In this document: piece after piece, positions 10,491 through 21,115 of the stretch
How positions within the stretch are numbered: the first letter of the stretch is position 1
Layout of the letters: every line of letters begins with the position of its first letter
Source: Prunus persica
Lineage: Eukaryota > Streptophyta > Magnoliopsida > Rosales > Rosaceae
Length of the DNA stretch: 64,000 bases
Assembly: GCF_000346465.2 (NCBI RefSeq)
Contig: NC_034013.1
Coordinates: 3,469,912-3,533,911 of the forward strand
Reading direction: 5' to 3'
Made by a program: the position numbers and the translations under genes
Notes under the pieces: generated by a model
What the model saw: only the letters and a program-made list of their open reading frames with translations
The model's database searches: none
What the model was told of the DNA's origin: nothing

Positions 10491-11645
10491 AGATTCTCAA
10501 GTCATACCGATCATCCTATCAAACGTCAATCTTATTTTCTCTTACTTTCGACATATGGACGTTGGTGCGGACTGAAATAGGTCAGACATCCTATCGAATG
10601 ATAACTTTTCAACATAAAAGAAACAATGAGCAACTAACCCTCAACCTGGACCTCAGTGAAGAACACCAGGAGTAGAGCAACCCACAATGCGAAGCAACCA
10701 TGTTTTTCCCCGTTTAGCAAATTTGATTCCCAAAAAATGATTTTGGCAAGTCATATGTCCTTTACTTGAACTAGTTAATGCTAATTCGGTGAAATGCCAT
10801 ATGTTTGCTAAAGGAAACACATAAATCAAAATTTGAAAAATAAGATAAAACATGGAGACCAAAAAAATATTTTGAACCCAATTTTAAAAAAAAATTATAT
10901 ACAAGGAAACTAAATCCAAATATCTAAGCATATAGCTACAATTAAAAACAATAGATTTTTGCATTTAAATTTCTTTTACTAGTTATTCCATTCTCTATTC
11001 CACATGAGAAAATAGATTTTGAAAACAAAAAATATCTCTGAGGTATTCCATTCTTGATAGAACTATGGTACCACTGCCAAGCCAAATTTGCTTATCCTGA
11101 TTCCTATCATATGTGTATACGTGTGGTCTATGCAACGCGAGTTTCCTCTTTGGTCTCTAGCAAATATATGTGATGTGATTGATCTTTGTTTCAAACTCCA
11201 CATTTAATACTTTGTTTTAAAAAAAAAAAAAAATTTCTTTTTTTTAGGATTGCATTCATAATTCAGCCAGTGACAAAGGGCCGTTATAATAACGGAACGG
11301 TCTAACATTAAAATTAAGATAATATAGTGCGCCTCCATTAACTGAAAAAAAAAAAAAAAAATTTAATTGGAGGCTTTGAATTTTTCCTTGTCTTAAACTT
11401 GTAATGTTAGGAAAAATACACGAGTAATGGGGAATGGGACAATCGTGCATACCAAAACAATGGAAAAACAAGGCCTACCACTTTTAAAGAATATTTTATC
11501 AACACTAGCATAATTCTTATATCCATGCTTTTATATAGAAATTTGAAAAAAAAAAAAAAAGGCACAAACACAAACACATAAAATAAAATTATATACTGAT
11601 TAACCAAAGGGTAGTACGATAATAGTTGAAATGGATGATATCATA
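10491..11645. other. No gene seen
   Basis: AT-rich sequence with several poly(A)/poly(T) runs (about 11220, 11345, 11548). Chance ORFs only. Confidence 0.4.
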
Positions 11646-11687
11646 TTAGAGTGGCTCCAGCGAAGGAGCCCAGCCCGAGGCAAGGGC

Positions 11688-11888
11688 AGAAAAAAAAAAA
11701 AATTTCGCTCCAGCGTGCAGCCCAGGCCCGGGTTTGGTGTGGGACCCACCAACTCGGGCCAGCCCGAAGGCCAAACCAGCCCCAGGTCAGAAAAAAAAAA
11801 AATTTCGCTCCAGCGTGCAGCCCAGGCCCGGGTTTGGTGTGGGACCCACCAACTCGGGCCAGCCCGAAGGCCAAACCAGCCCCAGGTC
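11688..11888 (+). repeat. Exact-period 100-bp tandem duplication near the Harbinger left end
   Basis: The unit starts with an A run, then TTTCGCTCCAGCGTGCAGCC, and ends CCAGCCCCAGGTC. It occurs twice, at about 11688 and 11789, with almost no difference. The ORFs seen here in all frames are by-products of this repeat. Confidence 0.85.
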
Positions 11889-11922
11889 CAAAACGCGGGT
11901 GCTGACGTCAGCTAGGGCTGTC

Positions 11923-11977
11923 AAAAAATTTTTACCGTTGGCGCGTGCAATGCACGCGCCAACGGTAAAAAATTTTT
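11923..11977. repeat. Near-perfect 27-bp-arm hairpin
   Basis: Left arm 11923-11949 and right arm 11951-11977 are inverted copies around a single base. The core TACCGTTGGCGCGTGCA is mirrored as TGCACGCGCCAACGGTA, flanked by A6/T5-6 runs. Confidence 0.85.
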
Positions 11978-12284
11978 TAATCAGCGCGCGCTGACGTCAG
12001 CGCTGACGCCAGCGCCAACGGTAGGCTGCCACGTGTCGCGCTCAGTGCCTTCCGATCTGCTTCTCCTTTCTAATCCAACGGCTGAGGCTTTTTTGGGTGA
12101 AAAAAATATGAAAAAAAATTCTAAAAAATTCTAAAAAATTATGGTATTTTTTTCTATAAATACCTATCAATACCCTTCACTTTCAACACCAATACTCTTA
12201 CATTTCATTATACTTCTACTAATATTCACTCTTTTTACACAACATTTTCCTCTTTTTCATCTAGCATTTTGATTTCATATTTTT

Positions 12285-13564
12285 ATGGCTTCTTCTATCG
12301 AAACCGGAGGGGCTTGGAGCACAATGGAAGATGTTTCTTTGTGTGAGGCTTGGCTCCAAATTTGTCATTGTCCCGTGTCCGGCAATGAAATGAAATTTTT
12401 TCATATGTGGAAAAAAATTCATGCCGAATTTTGTGAAAAAATTCCGGGGTCTACTCGTACGGAGATGGCATTATCCAGTAGGTGGAAAATTCTCAATAAA
12501 GAGTTGGGAAAATGGAGAAATGCCCTAGCAAAAGCGATGGACAACTATAGAAGTGGGCAAAATCGTACTAACGAGGTAAGTATTTTATAATTTTTGTGTT
12601 ATTAAGTTTAATCTCCTAATATATATATATTTTGTTAATATTGCTTACATTTTCAATATGTTGTATATATTTTGTTAATATTGCTTGCATTTTCAATATT
12701 TTGTTAATATTGCTTGCATTTTCAATATGTTGTATATATTTTGTTAATATTGCTTGCATTTTCAATATTTTGTTAATATTTCTTGCATTTTCAATATGTT
12801 GTATATATTTTGTTAATATTGCTTGCATTTTCAATATTTTGTTAATATTGCTTGCATTTTCAATATGTTGTTAATATTTCTTGCATTTTCAATATTTTGT
12901 TAATATTGCTTGTATTTTTAATATGTTGTTAATATTTCTTGCATATCCAATATATTTTAAATATTTATTGCATTTCCATTTTTTTGTTCAATAGATGATT
13001 CAAGCACAAATGTGGTTCGGTGCAACCGGGGGTGGCAAAAAAAGTTTCACCCATCATGAATGTTGGGAGGTGGTGAAATTTTGCAAACGCTTCGTAATTA
13101 TTCCAACGGGTCCGGAGGTTGTGTTAAACGAGACGCCACTCCGTGATTCAATGACATCGGATTCACCTCTTGATTCTCCTATGAGTCAAGACTCACCCAT
13201 CGAAAAGGAGCCGAGGCCCATTGGCCGAAAGGCCGCGAAGGCAAAGAAGAAGGGTAATTCAAGCAATCAAAATTCACAATTTTTGGAGGAAATTGCAAGG
13301 CAAAACGGCATAAGAATAGAAATGGAGCAAAAACGCCAAGAGCACGAGTTGGCCCTTGATGCTGAGTTTGCACGTGAAAGGGAGTATTTGCGCAAAAAAG
13401 ATATGGACAAGACAGATCGGGAAACCATGGCGATGAATACAAGTCATATGTCCCCTGAAACAAAACAATTTTGGAAGCTAGAACGAAGGGATGTTATGAG
13501 AAGAAGACTTTTCCGGGATGATGGGCCTAGCAACACGGATTGGTTAAATGATGGAAACCATTAA
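12285..13564 (+). CDS. Harbinger Myb/SANT-like accessory protein (second transposon gene)
   Basis: There are two exons: 12285-12575, ending GAG|GTAAGT, and 12995-13564, after an acceptor TTCAATAG. Both junctions are phase 0, giving a 286-aa protein. Residues 8-85 form a trihelix/Myb-like region: AWSTMEDVSLCEAW, a central SGNEMKFFHMWKKI, and LSSRWKILNKELGKW. The second exon carries SFTHHECWEVVKFC, a Ser/Pro linker, and a charged helix with ERRD near the C-terminus. This layout is the one often annotated as glutathione S-transferase T3-like or Myb-like, and is the usual ORF1 partner of PIF/Harbinger transposases. In other systems it takes the transposase to the nucleus and to DNA; that role here is by family. 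The intron is packed with short tandem repeats. Confidence 0.88.
12630..12960 (+). repeat. Tandem repeat filling the intron of the Harbinger Myb-like gene
   Basis: The words TTGTTAATATTGCTTGCA and TTTTCAATATGTTGTATATA alternate about eight to nine times over 330 bp. They form a higher-order unit of about 75 bp made of shorter ~35-bp steps. This is most of the 419-bp intron. Confidence 0.85.
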
Positions 13565-13877
13565 ATTAGTTAGCATATCTTTTATGTATTTGTATTTTAG
13601 TTGTTTTCTATTAAAGTTGTTATAATTCATGTATTTTATTTTATTAGTAATTCATAATGACTTGTATTACATTTCATTATTTAATAAACAAAGCATTCAA
13701 TAAATTACCTTTTTATTCAACATATTCCATACTTCAAACAAAACATAATAAAATTAAAATTAAAAGTACAAACAAGGCACAATAATAAAAATAAAAGTAC
13801 AAACAAGGCACAATAAAAATAAAAACACAACCAAACCATACTAAATAAAACATAAGCAAAGCATCTATTCTCCATTA

Positions 13878-15245
13878 TTAATCTTCATTGCCTTTCACCG
13901 CCCATAGATGCTCCATCAAGTGAAATTGACGCATTTCATGAATATACGAAGATTGCATCTCCGTATATCGATCTATCATTCGGGTCATCAAATGACCATC
14001 CCTCACCAACGGTTCCGGCTCAAACGGTTCTCCATTTGGCCCCATGGGCCTTTCATAAATCCGTGTCAAAGCCGTGTTCATTGGATCCGGTTCGTAGACC
14101 TCTAAAGCATCATAATCGTACTCATCCTCCACAATCATATTATGGAGGATGATGCAAGTCATCATAATGCTTCTAAGGATCTCCTCATCAAACATGCGGG
14201 CCGCACCTCGAATAATCAACCACCTGGCTTGAAGGATGCCAAAACACCTTTCGACATCTTTCCTGTATCCCTCTTGATATGTAGCAAATAATTTTTGCTT
14301 CTGGGATCGGGGATTTGGAATGGTTTTGACAAAAGTCGTCCACCTCGGGTAGATTCCATCAGCTAGGTAGTATCCTGTCTGGTATACTGTATTGTTGACT
14401 TCATAGGTGACATTGGGGCCCTGACCTCTCAATACATCGTTGAAGACGGGGGATTGACCCAGCACGTTGAGGTCATTTTGTGATCCTGCAACTCCGAAGA
14501 AGGCATGCCAAACCCATGTGTCGAAACCAGCAACCGCTTCAAGGATGATACTTTTTTGGCCTTTTCGATTTCCATAATCACCTTGCCAGGCAGTTGGGCA
14601 ATTCTTCCATTGCCAATGCATGCAGTCGATGCTACCAATCATTCCAGGGAATCCTCGAGCTTCGGCTTTTTGCAGAAGCCTTTGGAGGTCCCTGGGAGTA
14701 GGTCTACGCAGGTAGTCCCTAGTGTACAGAGTTTCAACAGCTTGACAAAATCTTACCAAAGCCTCCAACGTAGTGGACTTCCCCATCCGGACAATCTCAT
14801 CCACCTGATCAGCAGATGCTCCATACGCCAACATTCGTATAACAGCTGTAAGCTTTTGCTCCGGAAGAAGCCCCAAAACCCCAGCAGCATCACACTTTTG
14901 AACAAAGTATGCATCATAATTGCAAATATCATGCATGACTTTATTGAACAAATGAGGTTGCATTCTAAATCGCCTTCGAAAATCAACATCAGAGTACAAA
15001 GAAGTTGGGATAAAATAATCTTCCAAAAGATTCTTACCCCTAGAATGCCTATGTCTTTCCACATTCCGGCGGCGGCCGGCTTGTGAACTATGGCGGCGAC
15101 CTTGGTTCTCTTCTTCTTCCAAAGCCACTGTTATGAGAACTTGCTCATCGACTTGTCTTTGCAACTCATTGACTTCATCTGCTCTACGGTTTCTCTCTCT
15201 TCTTTCTCTCTCTTGTCTCTCCAAGCATCTCCTAAATTCTTCCAT
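13878..15245 (-). CDS. PIF/Harbinger transposase (HARBI1-like nuclease, DDE_Tnp_4)
   Basis: This is a single-exon 455-aa DDE-type endonuclease that excises and inserts the element at TTA-like sites. The N-terminal 80 residues are Arg/Glu-rich and coiled. A helical region (LYSDVDFRRRFRM, then ASADQVDEIVRMGKST) is the putative DNA-binding part. The catalytic fold follows: Asp207 in GSIDCMHW, Asp258 in GSQNDLNVL, an Asp296 in YYLADGIYP, and Glu332 in KDVERCFGILQARW. The end contains CIILHNMIVEDE, also typical. All key acidic residues are present and the frame is uninterrupted, so activity is possible. It is transcribed convergently toward the Myb-like gene, with about 310 bp between the two stops. 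Confidence 0.95.
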   Translation of the reverse strand: MEEFRRCLERQERERRERNRRADEVNELQRQVDEQVLITVALEEEENQGRRHSSQAGRRRNVERHRHSRGKNLLEDYFIPTSLYSDVDFRRRFRMQPHLFNKVMHDICNYDAYFVQKCDAAGVLGLLPEQKLTAVIRMLAYGASADQVDEIVRMGKSTTLEALVRFCQAVETLYTRDYLRRPTPRDLQRLLQKAEARGFPGMIGSIDCMHWQWKNCPTAWQGDYGNRKGQKSIILEAVAGFDTWVWHAFFGVAGSQNDLNVLGQSPVFNDVLRGQGPNVTYEVNNTVYQTGYYLADGIYPRWTTFVKTIPNPRSQKQKLFATYQEGYRKDVERCFGILQARWLIIRGAARMFDEEILRSIMMTCIILHNMIVEDEYDYDALEVYEPDPMNTALTRIYERPMGPNGEPFEPEPLVRDGHLMTRMIDRYTEMQSSYIHEMRQFHLMEHLWAVKGNED

Positions 15246-16047
15246 TCAGAATGAATGAAGTATGAATTATAAACTCTCAGAAATGAAAATATAGAAAGAT
15301 GTGGTGTGAGAGGTATGAGCTGAGACTCTGGTTTTATAGAAAAATTTGGCAAAATAGACATGCCATGTGGCTTGATTTTATTGGATGAAAATCATATCTG
15401 AAATTTGAAATTCATCCGAAATTTGAACCCTAATTTGTATGAAATTCAAAATTTGAAATTCATCCGAAATTTGAACCCAAATTTATCTGAAATTTGAACC
15501 CAAATTTATCTGAAATTTGAATTTTGAAATTCATTCAAAATTTGAACCCAAAAATTTATCTGAAATTTGAACTTTGAAATTAATCCGAAATTTGAATCCA
15601 AATATCTTATCCGAAAATTTTATCTGATTATGAATAGTCTTGACACGTAGGAATCCGAAAATCTTATCTGAAAATATTACCCAAATTAATTATTTTCATT
15701 AAAAAATAGGAGGAAAAAACAAAAAAATGAATAGTAATTGCCATGGCTAAGGGCAACGGGTGGAGAAACGATTTACTATTTGCAAGGGCAACCACTATTC
15801 ACGTGAATAGTGCTTGCCCTAGCTCCACCCTTGCCATGGCTAAGGGCAAATGGGTGGAGTTGCTCTTAGGATATGACCTGTCTCGGTGTGGGCACATTAA
15901 AGTGAAACTTCTTAGCATATACTCCCAGCTGAGCCAATTGACCACTAGCACCGAGAACACGCTATGTGGACCAGACCACATCTCCACGTCCAGAGCGCAT
16001 CACCTTCTAAGCCAACATGCACTCCTAACCCCAGCGAGCCATGCTTA

Positions 16048-17286
16048 AAGCATGTCCACCGCAACCCAATTTGCCAGGGCAAGAGGCCCTCCAGCTGGGT
16101 TTGGACCTCCAGCGCAGGAAAGAGAGCTCAGGCAAGTCCTGGGTTCCACCAGCACGGCAAGTTCAAGGGCAGATCTTGCCTGGGCTTCAGCCCGAATGCA
16201 TTGACGTCAGCGAGTGCAAATCCAAAACGGTAAAAAAATTTGACTTCCGCTCGATGACGTTAGCGCGACGTCATCCTTGACAGAACCCAACCGGAAAACA
16301 CCATGTGGCGCTTCCCGGACACTCCGATTGTTTTTTTTTGTTTTTTCAGAAATCCGACGGTCATTGCAAAAAAGAATTAGAAAATTTTCTGATTTTTTTT
16401 TTTTAAATACCAAAAAAATTCTTGATTTTTTTCCCTACAAATACCTAACAATTTTATTCACTTTCCACACCAAATTTTCTATTACAAAATTTTATTTGTG
16501 CAAAAATACAAATGGCCTCTTACGTCGAAGCCAGAGGGTCATGGACAAACGTTCGAAGAAGTCAAAATCTTGGCAACGAGGTAAAAAAAAAAAAATTCCG
16601 TTTTATTCAATTTAATGTCTTTATATATATATATATATATTTCTTGTATTTCCAATTTTATTTTTTTAATAGATTAGTCAAGGCAAAACAAAAAAGAGGA
16701 AAACCATTACACATGGCTCCTCAAGCGAACAATGCCCGCAGTCGGTTCCAGTGGTGCGTTCCATGCATGAAATAATGGCACTATTACTTCATCTGAAGGA
16801 AAATACTCCCCCACATCGTAATTCGGTGGAACCGCCTCCGCCAATGATTGAGTCGTTCTTGTACTCCATAGTGTCGGACTATGAGGACTAAGAATATTTC
16901 AATTGTATGATGAGTGAGTAGGTATTCCAATTGTATGATGAGTGAGATGTGAATTTTATAGCAAACGTGGCAACCGAAAAATTTATCCGAAATTTTTTTT
17001 TTGAAAATTTTATCCGAAAAAGGTTGTCTTAAATTTTAAGTGAGAATTTTATAATAAATAGTGACACGTGACAACCGAAAATATTATCTAAAAAGCTTAT
17101 CAAAATTAATGGTTTAAGTATTAAAAAAAATAGAAAATAAAGTAAAATGAATAGTAGTTGCCCTTGCCCTAGCCTTTTGGGGTGGAACCAAAAAAGGCAA
17201 GGCTGCCACTATTCACATGAATAGTAGCAGCCCTTGCCTTGCCCTTGCCCTTGCCCTTGCCTTAGCCTTTTGTGGTGGACATGCGC
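16048..17286 (+). mobile_element. Deleted (non-autonomous) PIF/Harbinger element
   Basis: The ends GCATGTCCACC (left) and GGTGGACATGC (right) are inverted and flanked by TTA (16045-16047, 17287-17289). Like the full element nearby it has a GC-rich left end, GACGT-rich DNA, CACTATTCACATGAATAG near the right end, and a CCCTTGCC string. The transposase is missing. Only a short spliced frame related to the start of the Myb-like gene remains. Confidence 0.82.
16512..16891 (+). CDS. Small spliced ORF inside the deleted Harbinger element
   Basis: Exon 16512-16580 ends GAG|GTAAAA. Exon 16673-16891 follows TTTTTTTAATAG. Both are phase 0, giving 95 codons with no stop. The first residues MASYVEARGSW match the pattern of the Myb-like gene of the full element (MASSIETGGAW), and the donor falls after the same Glu codon type. 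The rest of the Myb-like domain is deleted. The second exon (contains GKTKKRKT and ends SIVSDYED) is shorter than, and different from, the full element's. It may be a conserved micro-protein or simply a deletion remnant that has not yet decayed. No function is assigned. Confidence 0.4.
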
Positions 17287-17289
17287 TTA

Positions 17290-18116
17290 GGCATGGACAG
17301 ACGCCTCTTCTAACCTTAATTAAAGCATCAGCTAGATACCTCCCGTTTCCCCTTGATTACGGGATGATGCTTCCTTCAAGCTCCTATACATACCATGCAC
17401 CAGTCTTGGGACAATGGTAACAACTTTTTATACTCTCACTACAAAAAACAAACAAAAATGGCAATAATCACCATTATTTGGTGACATTTGGTGACTGTTG
17501 CCACTTTTTTTGTAGCGTCTAAAACGGTTCAACCAAATACATCCCTGACTACAATTTTTGACTTTGGCATTAGAAAGAGCTAATGGAAGCTCTAACATTG
17601 ACCTTATCAAAGTCTTATGTTGACCATTCCAAACCACATGTTAACAGTTGACGCTGTTTGTGGAAAATGTCAACGAAATGTCTCCTTCTTGCTAATCAAG
17701 TCACACCAAGTGCTCGAACTCCTAGGTAACTCTCATCATCCCTACCACTCCACAAGAATCGTGGTGCTAAATAGATGACTGAAAGAGAGCCATGTTGCAT
17801 TCTACCAACTAAAAAATTTGATCATCACCATTGATCTCGATTCAAATGAACATATATTTTGGAAGATCTTTTTCTCAAAAGAAGCCACATGACTTTGAAA
17901 GTCAAAATTTTCAACTAAGGCAGAGGAAGTGATGTGGAGTTAATAAAAACAGGTTAACCAGAAGAATACTCCCCATGACCATTTGAAATGCCAGAAAAGA
18001 AGGGCGGCCAAGCTTTCTTTCCATGCTCATAAAGGCTTTGCATCAGAGCAGGTTGTATTTTCAAAAAAAGACAAGAGACATGAGAGTCGTTTGCTAGAAA
18101 AAGCAAACGGACCATC
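17290..18116. other. No gene seen
   Basis: Mixed sequence without a supported ORF. A part may continue on the far side of the Cassandra insertion as one older repeat (see 18731-20068). Confidence 0.35.
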
Positions 18117-18210
18117 TGTAACATCTCACATCAACAAACGGAGAAGAGGTGATGTATCTTATATGTACATGCCCACCTCCATCTAGCACGAGGTCTTTTG
18201 GGAGCTCACT

Positions 18211-18294
18211 GGCTTCGGAGTCATGAGAACTCTGAAGTTAAGCGAGTTGGGGCTAGAGCAATCCCAAGATAGGTGACCCACTGGGAAGTTGCTC
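18211..18294 (+). ncRNA. 5S-rRNA-like Pol III region of Cassandra LTR1
   Basis: GAACTCTGAAGTTAAGCGAG, GGGCTAGAGCAATCCCAAGAT and GGTGACCCACTGGGAAGTTG follow the order and spacing of the internal control region of plant 5S rRNA (A box, intermediate element, C box). It is derived from 5S rRNA and is not a functional ribosomal gene. Confidence 0.85.
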
Positions 18295-18555
18295 TTGAGT
18301 TCCCAGAAACAAAACCGTGAGGGCAGAGATAGGGGTCCAAAGCAGACAATATCGTGTTATGGCGGAGCCGATCCCGGGATGTGACAATTTAGTATCAGAG
18401 CCACTCTGCCCTGTGGTGTAAGTGTGCCGACGAGGACGTCGGGCCCCTAAGTGAGGTGGATTGTAACATCCTACATCGACCAACGGAGAAAAGGTGATGT
18501 GCCTTATATGTACATGCCCACCTCCATCTAGCATGAGGCCTTTTGGGAGCTTACT

Positions 18556-18639
18556 GGCTTCAGAGTCATGAGAACTTCGAAGTTGAGCGAGTTGGGGCTA
18601 GAGCAATCCTAGGATGGGTGACCTACTGAGAAGTTACTC
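18556..18639 (+). ncRNA. 5S-rRNA-like Pol III region of Cassandra LTR2
   Basis: This is the counterpart block in the second LTR, with GAACTTCGAAGTTGAGCGAG and CTAGGATGGGTGACCTACTG. At some positions it is nearer to the plant 5S consensus than the LTR1 copy (AGGATGGGTGACC), and at others further away. Confidence 0.82.
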
Positions 18640-18730
18640 ATGAGTTCCCAGAAACAAAATCGTAAGGGCAGAGAGGAAGGCCCAAGGTGGACAATATCGT
18701 GCTACGGCGGAGCCGATCCCGGATGTGACA

Positions 18731-20066
18731 CCATTATAGGCTGTTGATAGTTCTTTTTGCCAGATTAATAACTCCTTTTTTCTGTGTTGGAAAAAGAAAA
18801 TCTTTCCAAAAGATCTGCCCTCCAGATGTTAAAAATTAAAACCCTCATTCAGATTCTCTATAAATATGAGAGGAGGTGAACAGGGTTAGACATAACAAAA
18901 AATTCAATCAAAACAAAAACTCTCAAAGTCACACTAACAAATTCAAAACAAGATCAGTTGATCTCAAAAGTCTTCAGACTCTGAAGCAACCAAACTCTTT
19001 AATTCACAAAAGATAGATCAATCAGAACTCAGGTTTATAACTTCAGTTCAATTCAGAAAAACAGTTTACAAAGGAAACGAGATTTTTTTTTGTTCCAAAT
19101 TTGGTTCAGCACAAGCCAAATCAAGCAGAATTCGGGTTTTTCATAATATGAAAATCTCAACAAATTTACAGAGATGACTTGAGTTCTAAGAATCGCTAGA
19201 ATAGCTCTTGGATGATTCATAATCAAGCAGAACAAGTACTGTAGTACAGCTCCAAGTCGGTAATCATCAATCCAGCCACTTTCCAGCCCTGTCTTGACTA
19301 AAGAAATCTCAATTCTGCCCATCCAGCAAGCCTCCCCATGGCTAGAATAGATTAAAAGCTTTGCCAATCTCGACATTGGTATCGATTTCCAGCTGAACCT
19401 CATTAGTTGAAGGTGCTGACGTTTGAATCCAGCATAGCTACACCTAGTCCGGCATGAGTCATAGGCAACAATCCAAGTAGAAATCGAAGCTCAATGCTCT
19501 GTTGCCCCTTCAAACATGGCAGTCTTCTTTTGTCTTAAAAGTTGTGTAATATGCAGTTTTTCTTGAAACAGTTTGATTTATGTTTCAATATTCATTTTGG
19601 CCATAACTACCAGTTTACTGTGGAAAATTGTGAAGTCCTCACCAGTCTAAGGCAAGAAAAGAACTTACTTGGGAGATATTCCTCACCCAAATTCACAATC
19701 ACTTGTTTAAAGTCAGTAACTTGGGGCTCAAGTTATCTATTTTTCATAAGTCTGTTAGGGTTTTTTAAAAACTGCTCACAGTGGCACGCTCGCACACCAA
19801 AGAAAATTGACTTGTTGACCACCAACGGTTTTCAGGCCAATGAGGAACTTTACCCTACCATAACAGGATTAAATCAAAACGGATAAACAATAATGTAAAG
19901 ATGTAAAATTTCAAATGTTGTTGTTTCCGCCGAAAAATTATATGTAAAATATTTATTTATTTACTTTATGTTCTTCACATTTTAGTTATAGTTTTTATTA
20001 AATTCTATAATTAAGATGTGAATCACATCTTAATTCAAAATTACTTAAATCTATGGATTGGGGCGT

Positions 20067-20068
<2 letters not shown>
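18731..20068. other. No gene seen; promoter-like TATA segment
   Basis: TTCTCTATAAATATGAGAGG at about 18854-18875 is a strong plant TATA context. An A/C-rich leader-like stretch follows. It may belong to an older LTR-type element interrupted by Cassandra, but neither ends nor coding remnants were identified. Confidence 0.3.

Positions 20069-20097
<29 letters not shown>
20069..20097. repeat. (CT)n microsatellite
   Basis: About 14 CT units. Confidence 0.85.
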
Positions 20098-20101
<4 letters not shown>

Positions 20102-20194
20102 ATGAAGCGTCCATACAAATCAATTCATGGAAATCTTCGACCTCGGCTAGCCTAAGAACAACCACATGTTCCTGATACAACACACTTTTAGAAT

Positions 20195-20350
20195 TTGAGT
20201 GCTTCTAATTTGCTTGAATTAATAATTAAATAGTATTTTAAAAATAATGGTGTGTGAAAAGATAGAATTTGTGTTTTTTTAAATTTACATTGTGTGTGGA
20301 AAGATGAGATGAGTGGAGAAATAGATAAAAATAACAACATTCTTTTTTTA
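20195..20350 (+). repeat. Short dispersed repeat, copy A (MITE-like)
   Basis: The segment with AATAATGGTGTGTGAAAAGAT, TTTGTGTTTTTTTAAATTTA and TGTGTGTGGAAAGATGAGA matches in order and spacing a segment at 31920-32100. It is AT-rich and non-coding. Confidence 0.45.
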
Positions 20351-20989
20351 ATACAAAATTATAATCTAAATTATGGGAGGAGGAAGAGGAGAGGTTTCTA
20401 CATACACACACCACTCACCTGGAAGTAAAAGCCTTTTTCACTCCGCTGTAGTCTCTGTTGACATCAACCGGTTATTAAACTGGTTATTGTGAACATTTCA
20501 CAAGTCCAGCCGGCACTCTAGTTTAGAATAGTGGGTTAGTGACCCACATAAATTAAACTGGTACTTTCATAATGATGATCTATTTGGCATTTGTGCAAAA
20601 TCAATTTGACTTTTTTTTTTGGGTCAATAAATCAATTTGACTGCTGAACAAGTTGTTATATCTATATGCAGACTTTGGGGCTTGCGTGTGTACTATGTTT
20701 TACATTTGCCGGGCCTCCAAGAAATTGAAAAGTAGGGTTTAGGGTAAGTCTGTTCTAAATACCAAAAAATAATAAATATATCCACCAGTGTGACCTAATT
20801 AAAAAAATTAAACGAGCCTCTAAAAAAAAGTCATTTTGCATTCTTCATTTTCTCTTGTAAAAGTATAAGAAAATAGTATAGGATGACTTTTTTTTTTTTA
20901 AGGGAGAGACTATCATAGGTCAGTTAATCCATGGTAGTATTATTCTTACTCTATTTTTTAAGTCACCAGCCACATTACTGAATCAGTCA

Positions 20990-21100
20990 AGAATCAAGAT
21001 CAATGGGGTGTTAAGTTGAATTACTCAGACTTTTGGTGTGCTCCTAAGTGGTCATAAGTTCAAAACCCCATGATACACCCGTGTGCGTGAGTTTTTCCCC
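20990..21100 (+). repeat. tRNA-derived SINE-like fragment
   Basis: TCCTAAGTGGTCATAAGTTCAAAACCCCATG carries an A-box-like half and a degenerate B box, followed by GTGCGTGAGTTTTTCCCC, a common SINE body sequence. Limits are approximate. Confidence 0.35.
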
Positions 21101-21115
21101 TCCTATTTTCTAACT

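Larger units (their letters stand above)
11649..15865. mobile_element. Complete PIF/Harbinger DNA transposon
   Basis: The ends GAGTGGCTCCA (left) and TGGAGTTGCTC (right) are inverted repeats. Both are flanked by TTA (11646-11648 and 15866-15868), the 3-bp target site typical of PIF/Harbinger. The 4217-bp element carries both expected genes, divergent from the ends and convergent on each other: a Myb/SANT-like protein on plus and a DDE_4 transposase on minus. Subterminal DNA includes a 100-bp tandem duplication, a near-perfect hairpin, and GTGAATAGT words near the right end. Confidence 0.93.
18117..18730 (+). mobile_element. Cassandra-type TRIM retrotransposon, two LTRs
   Basis: LTR1 is 18117-18386 and LTR2 is 18462-18730. 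Each starts TGTAACATC and ends GATGTGACA. The 75-bp centre starts ATTTAGTATCAGAGCC, close to the TGGTATCAGAGC primer-binding site for initiator tRNA-Met, and ends in a purine-rich AAGTGAGGTGGA. Flanking 5-mers CCATC and CCATT match at four of five. Each LTR contains a 5S-rRNA-like block, which is the hallmark of Cassandra elements. It has no coding capacity and would be moved by proteins from other elements. The two LTRs differ at scattered sites, so the insertion is not very young. Confidence 0.92.

Noticed and set aside
11631..11994. Several overlapping ORFs on both strands
   Set aside because: They are by-products of the 100-bp tandem duplication at the Harbinger left end; frames mirror the repeat.
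18731..19880. Possible viral or LTR promoter with TATAAATA
   Set aside because: Only a TATA-like motif is seen; no coding remnant, primer site or second LTR, so it was left unassigned.
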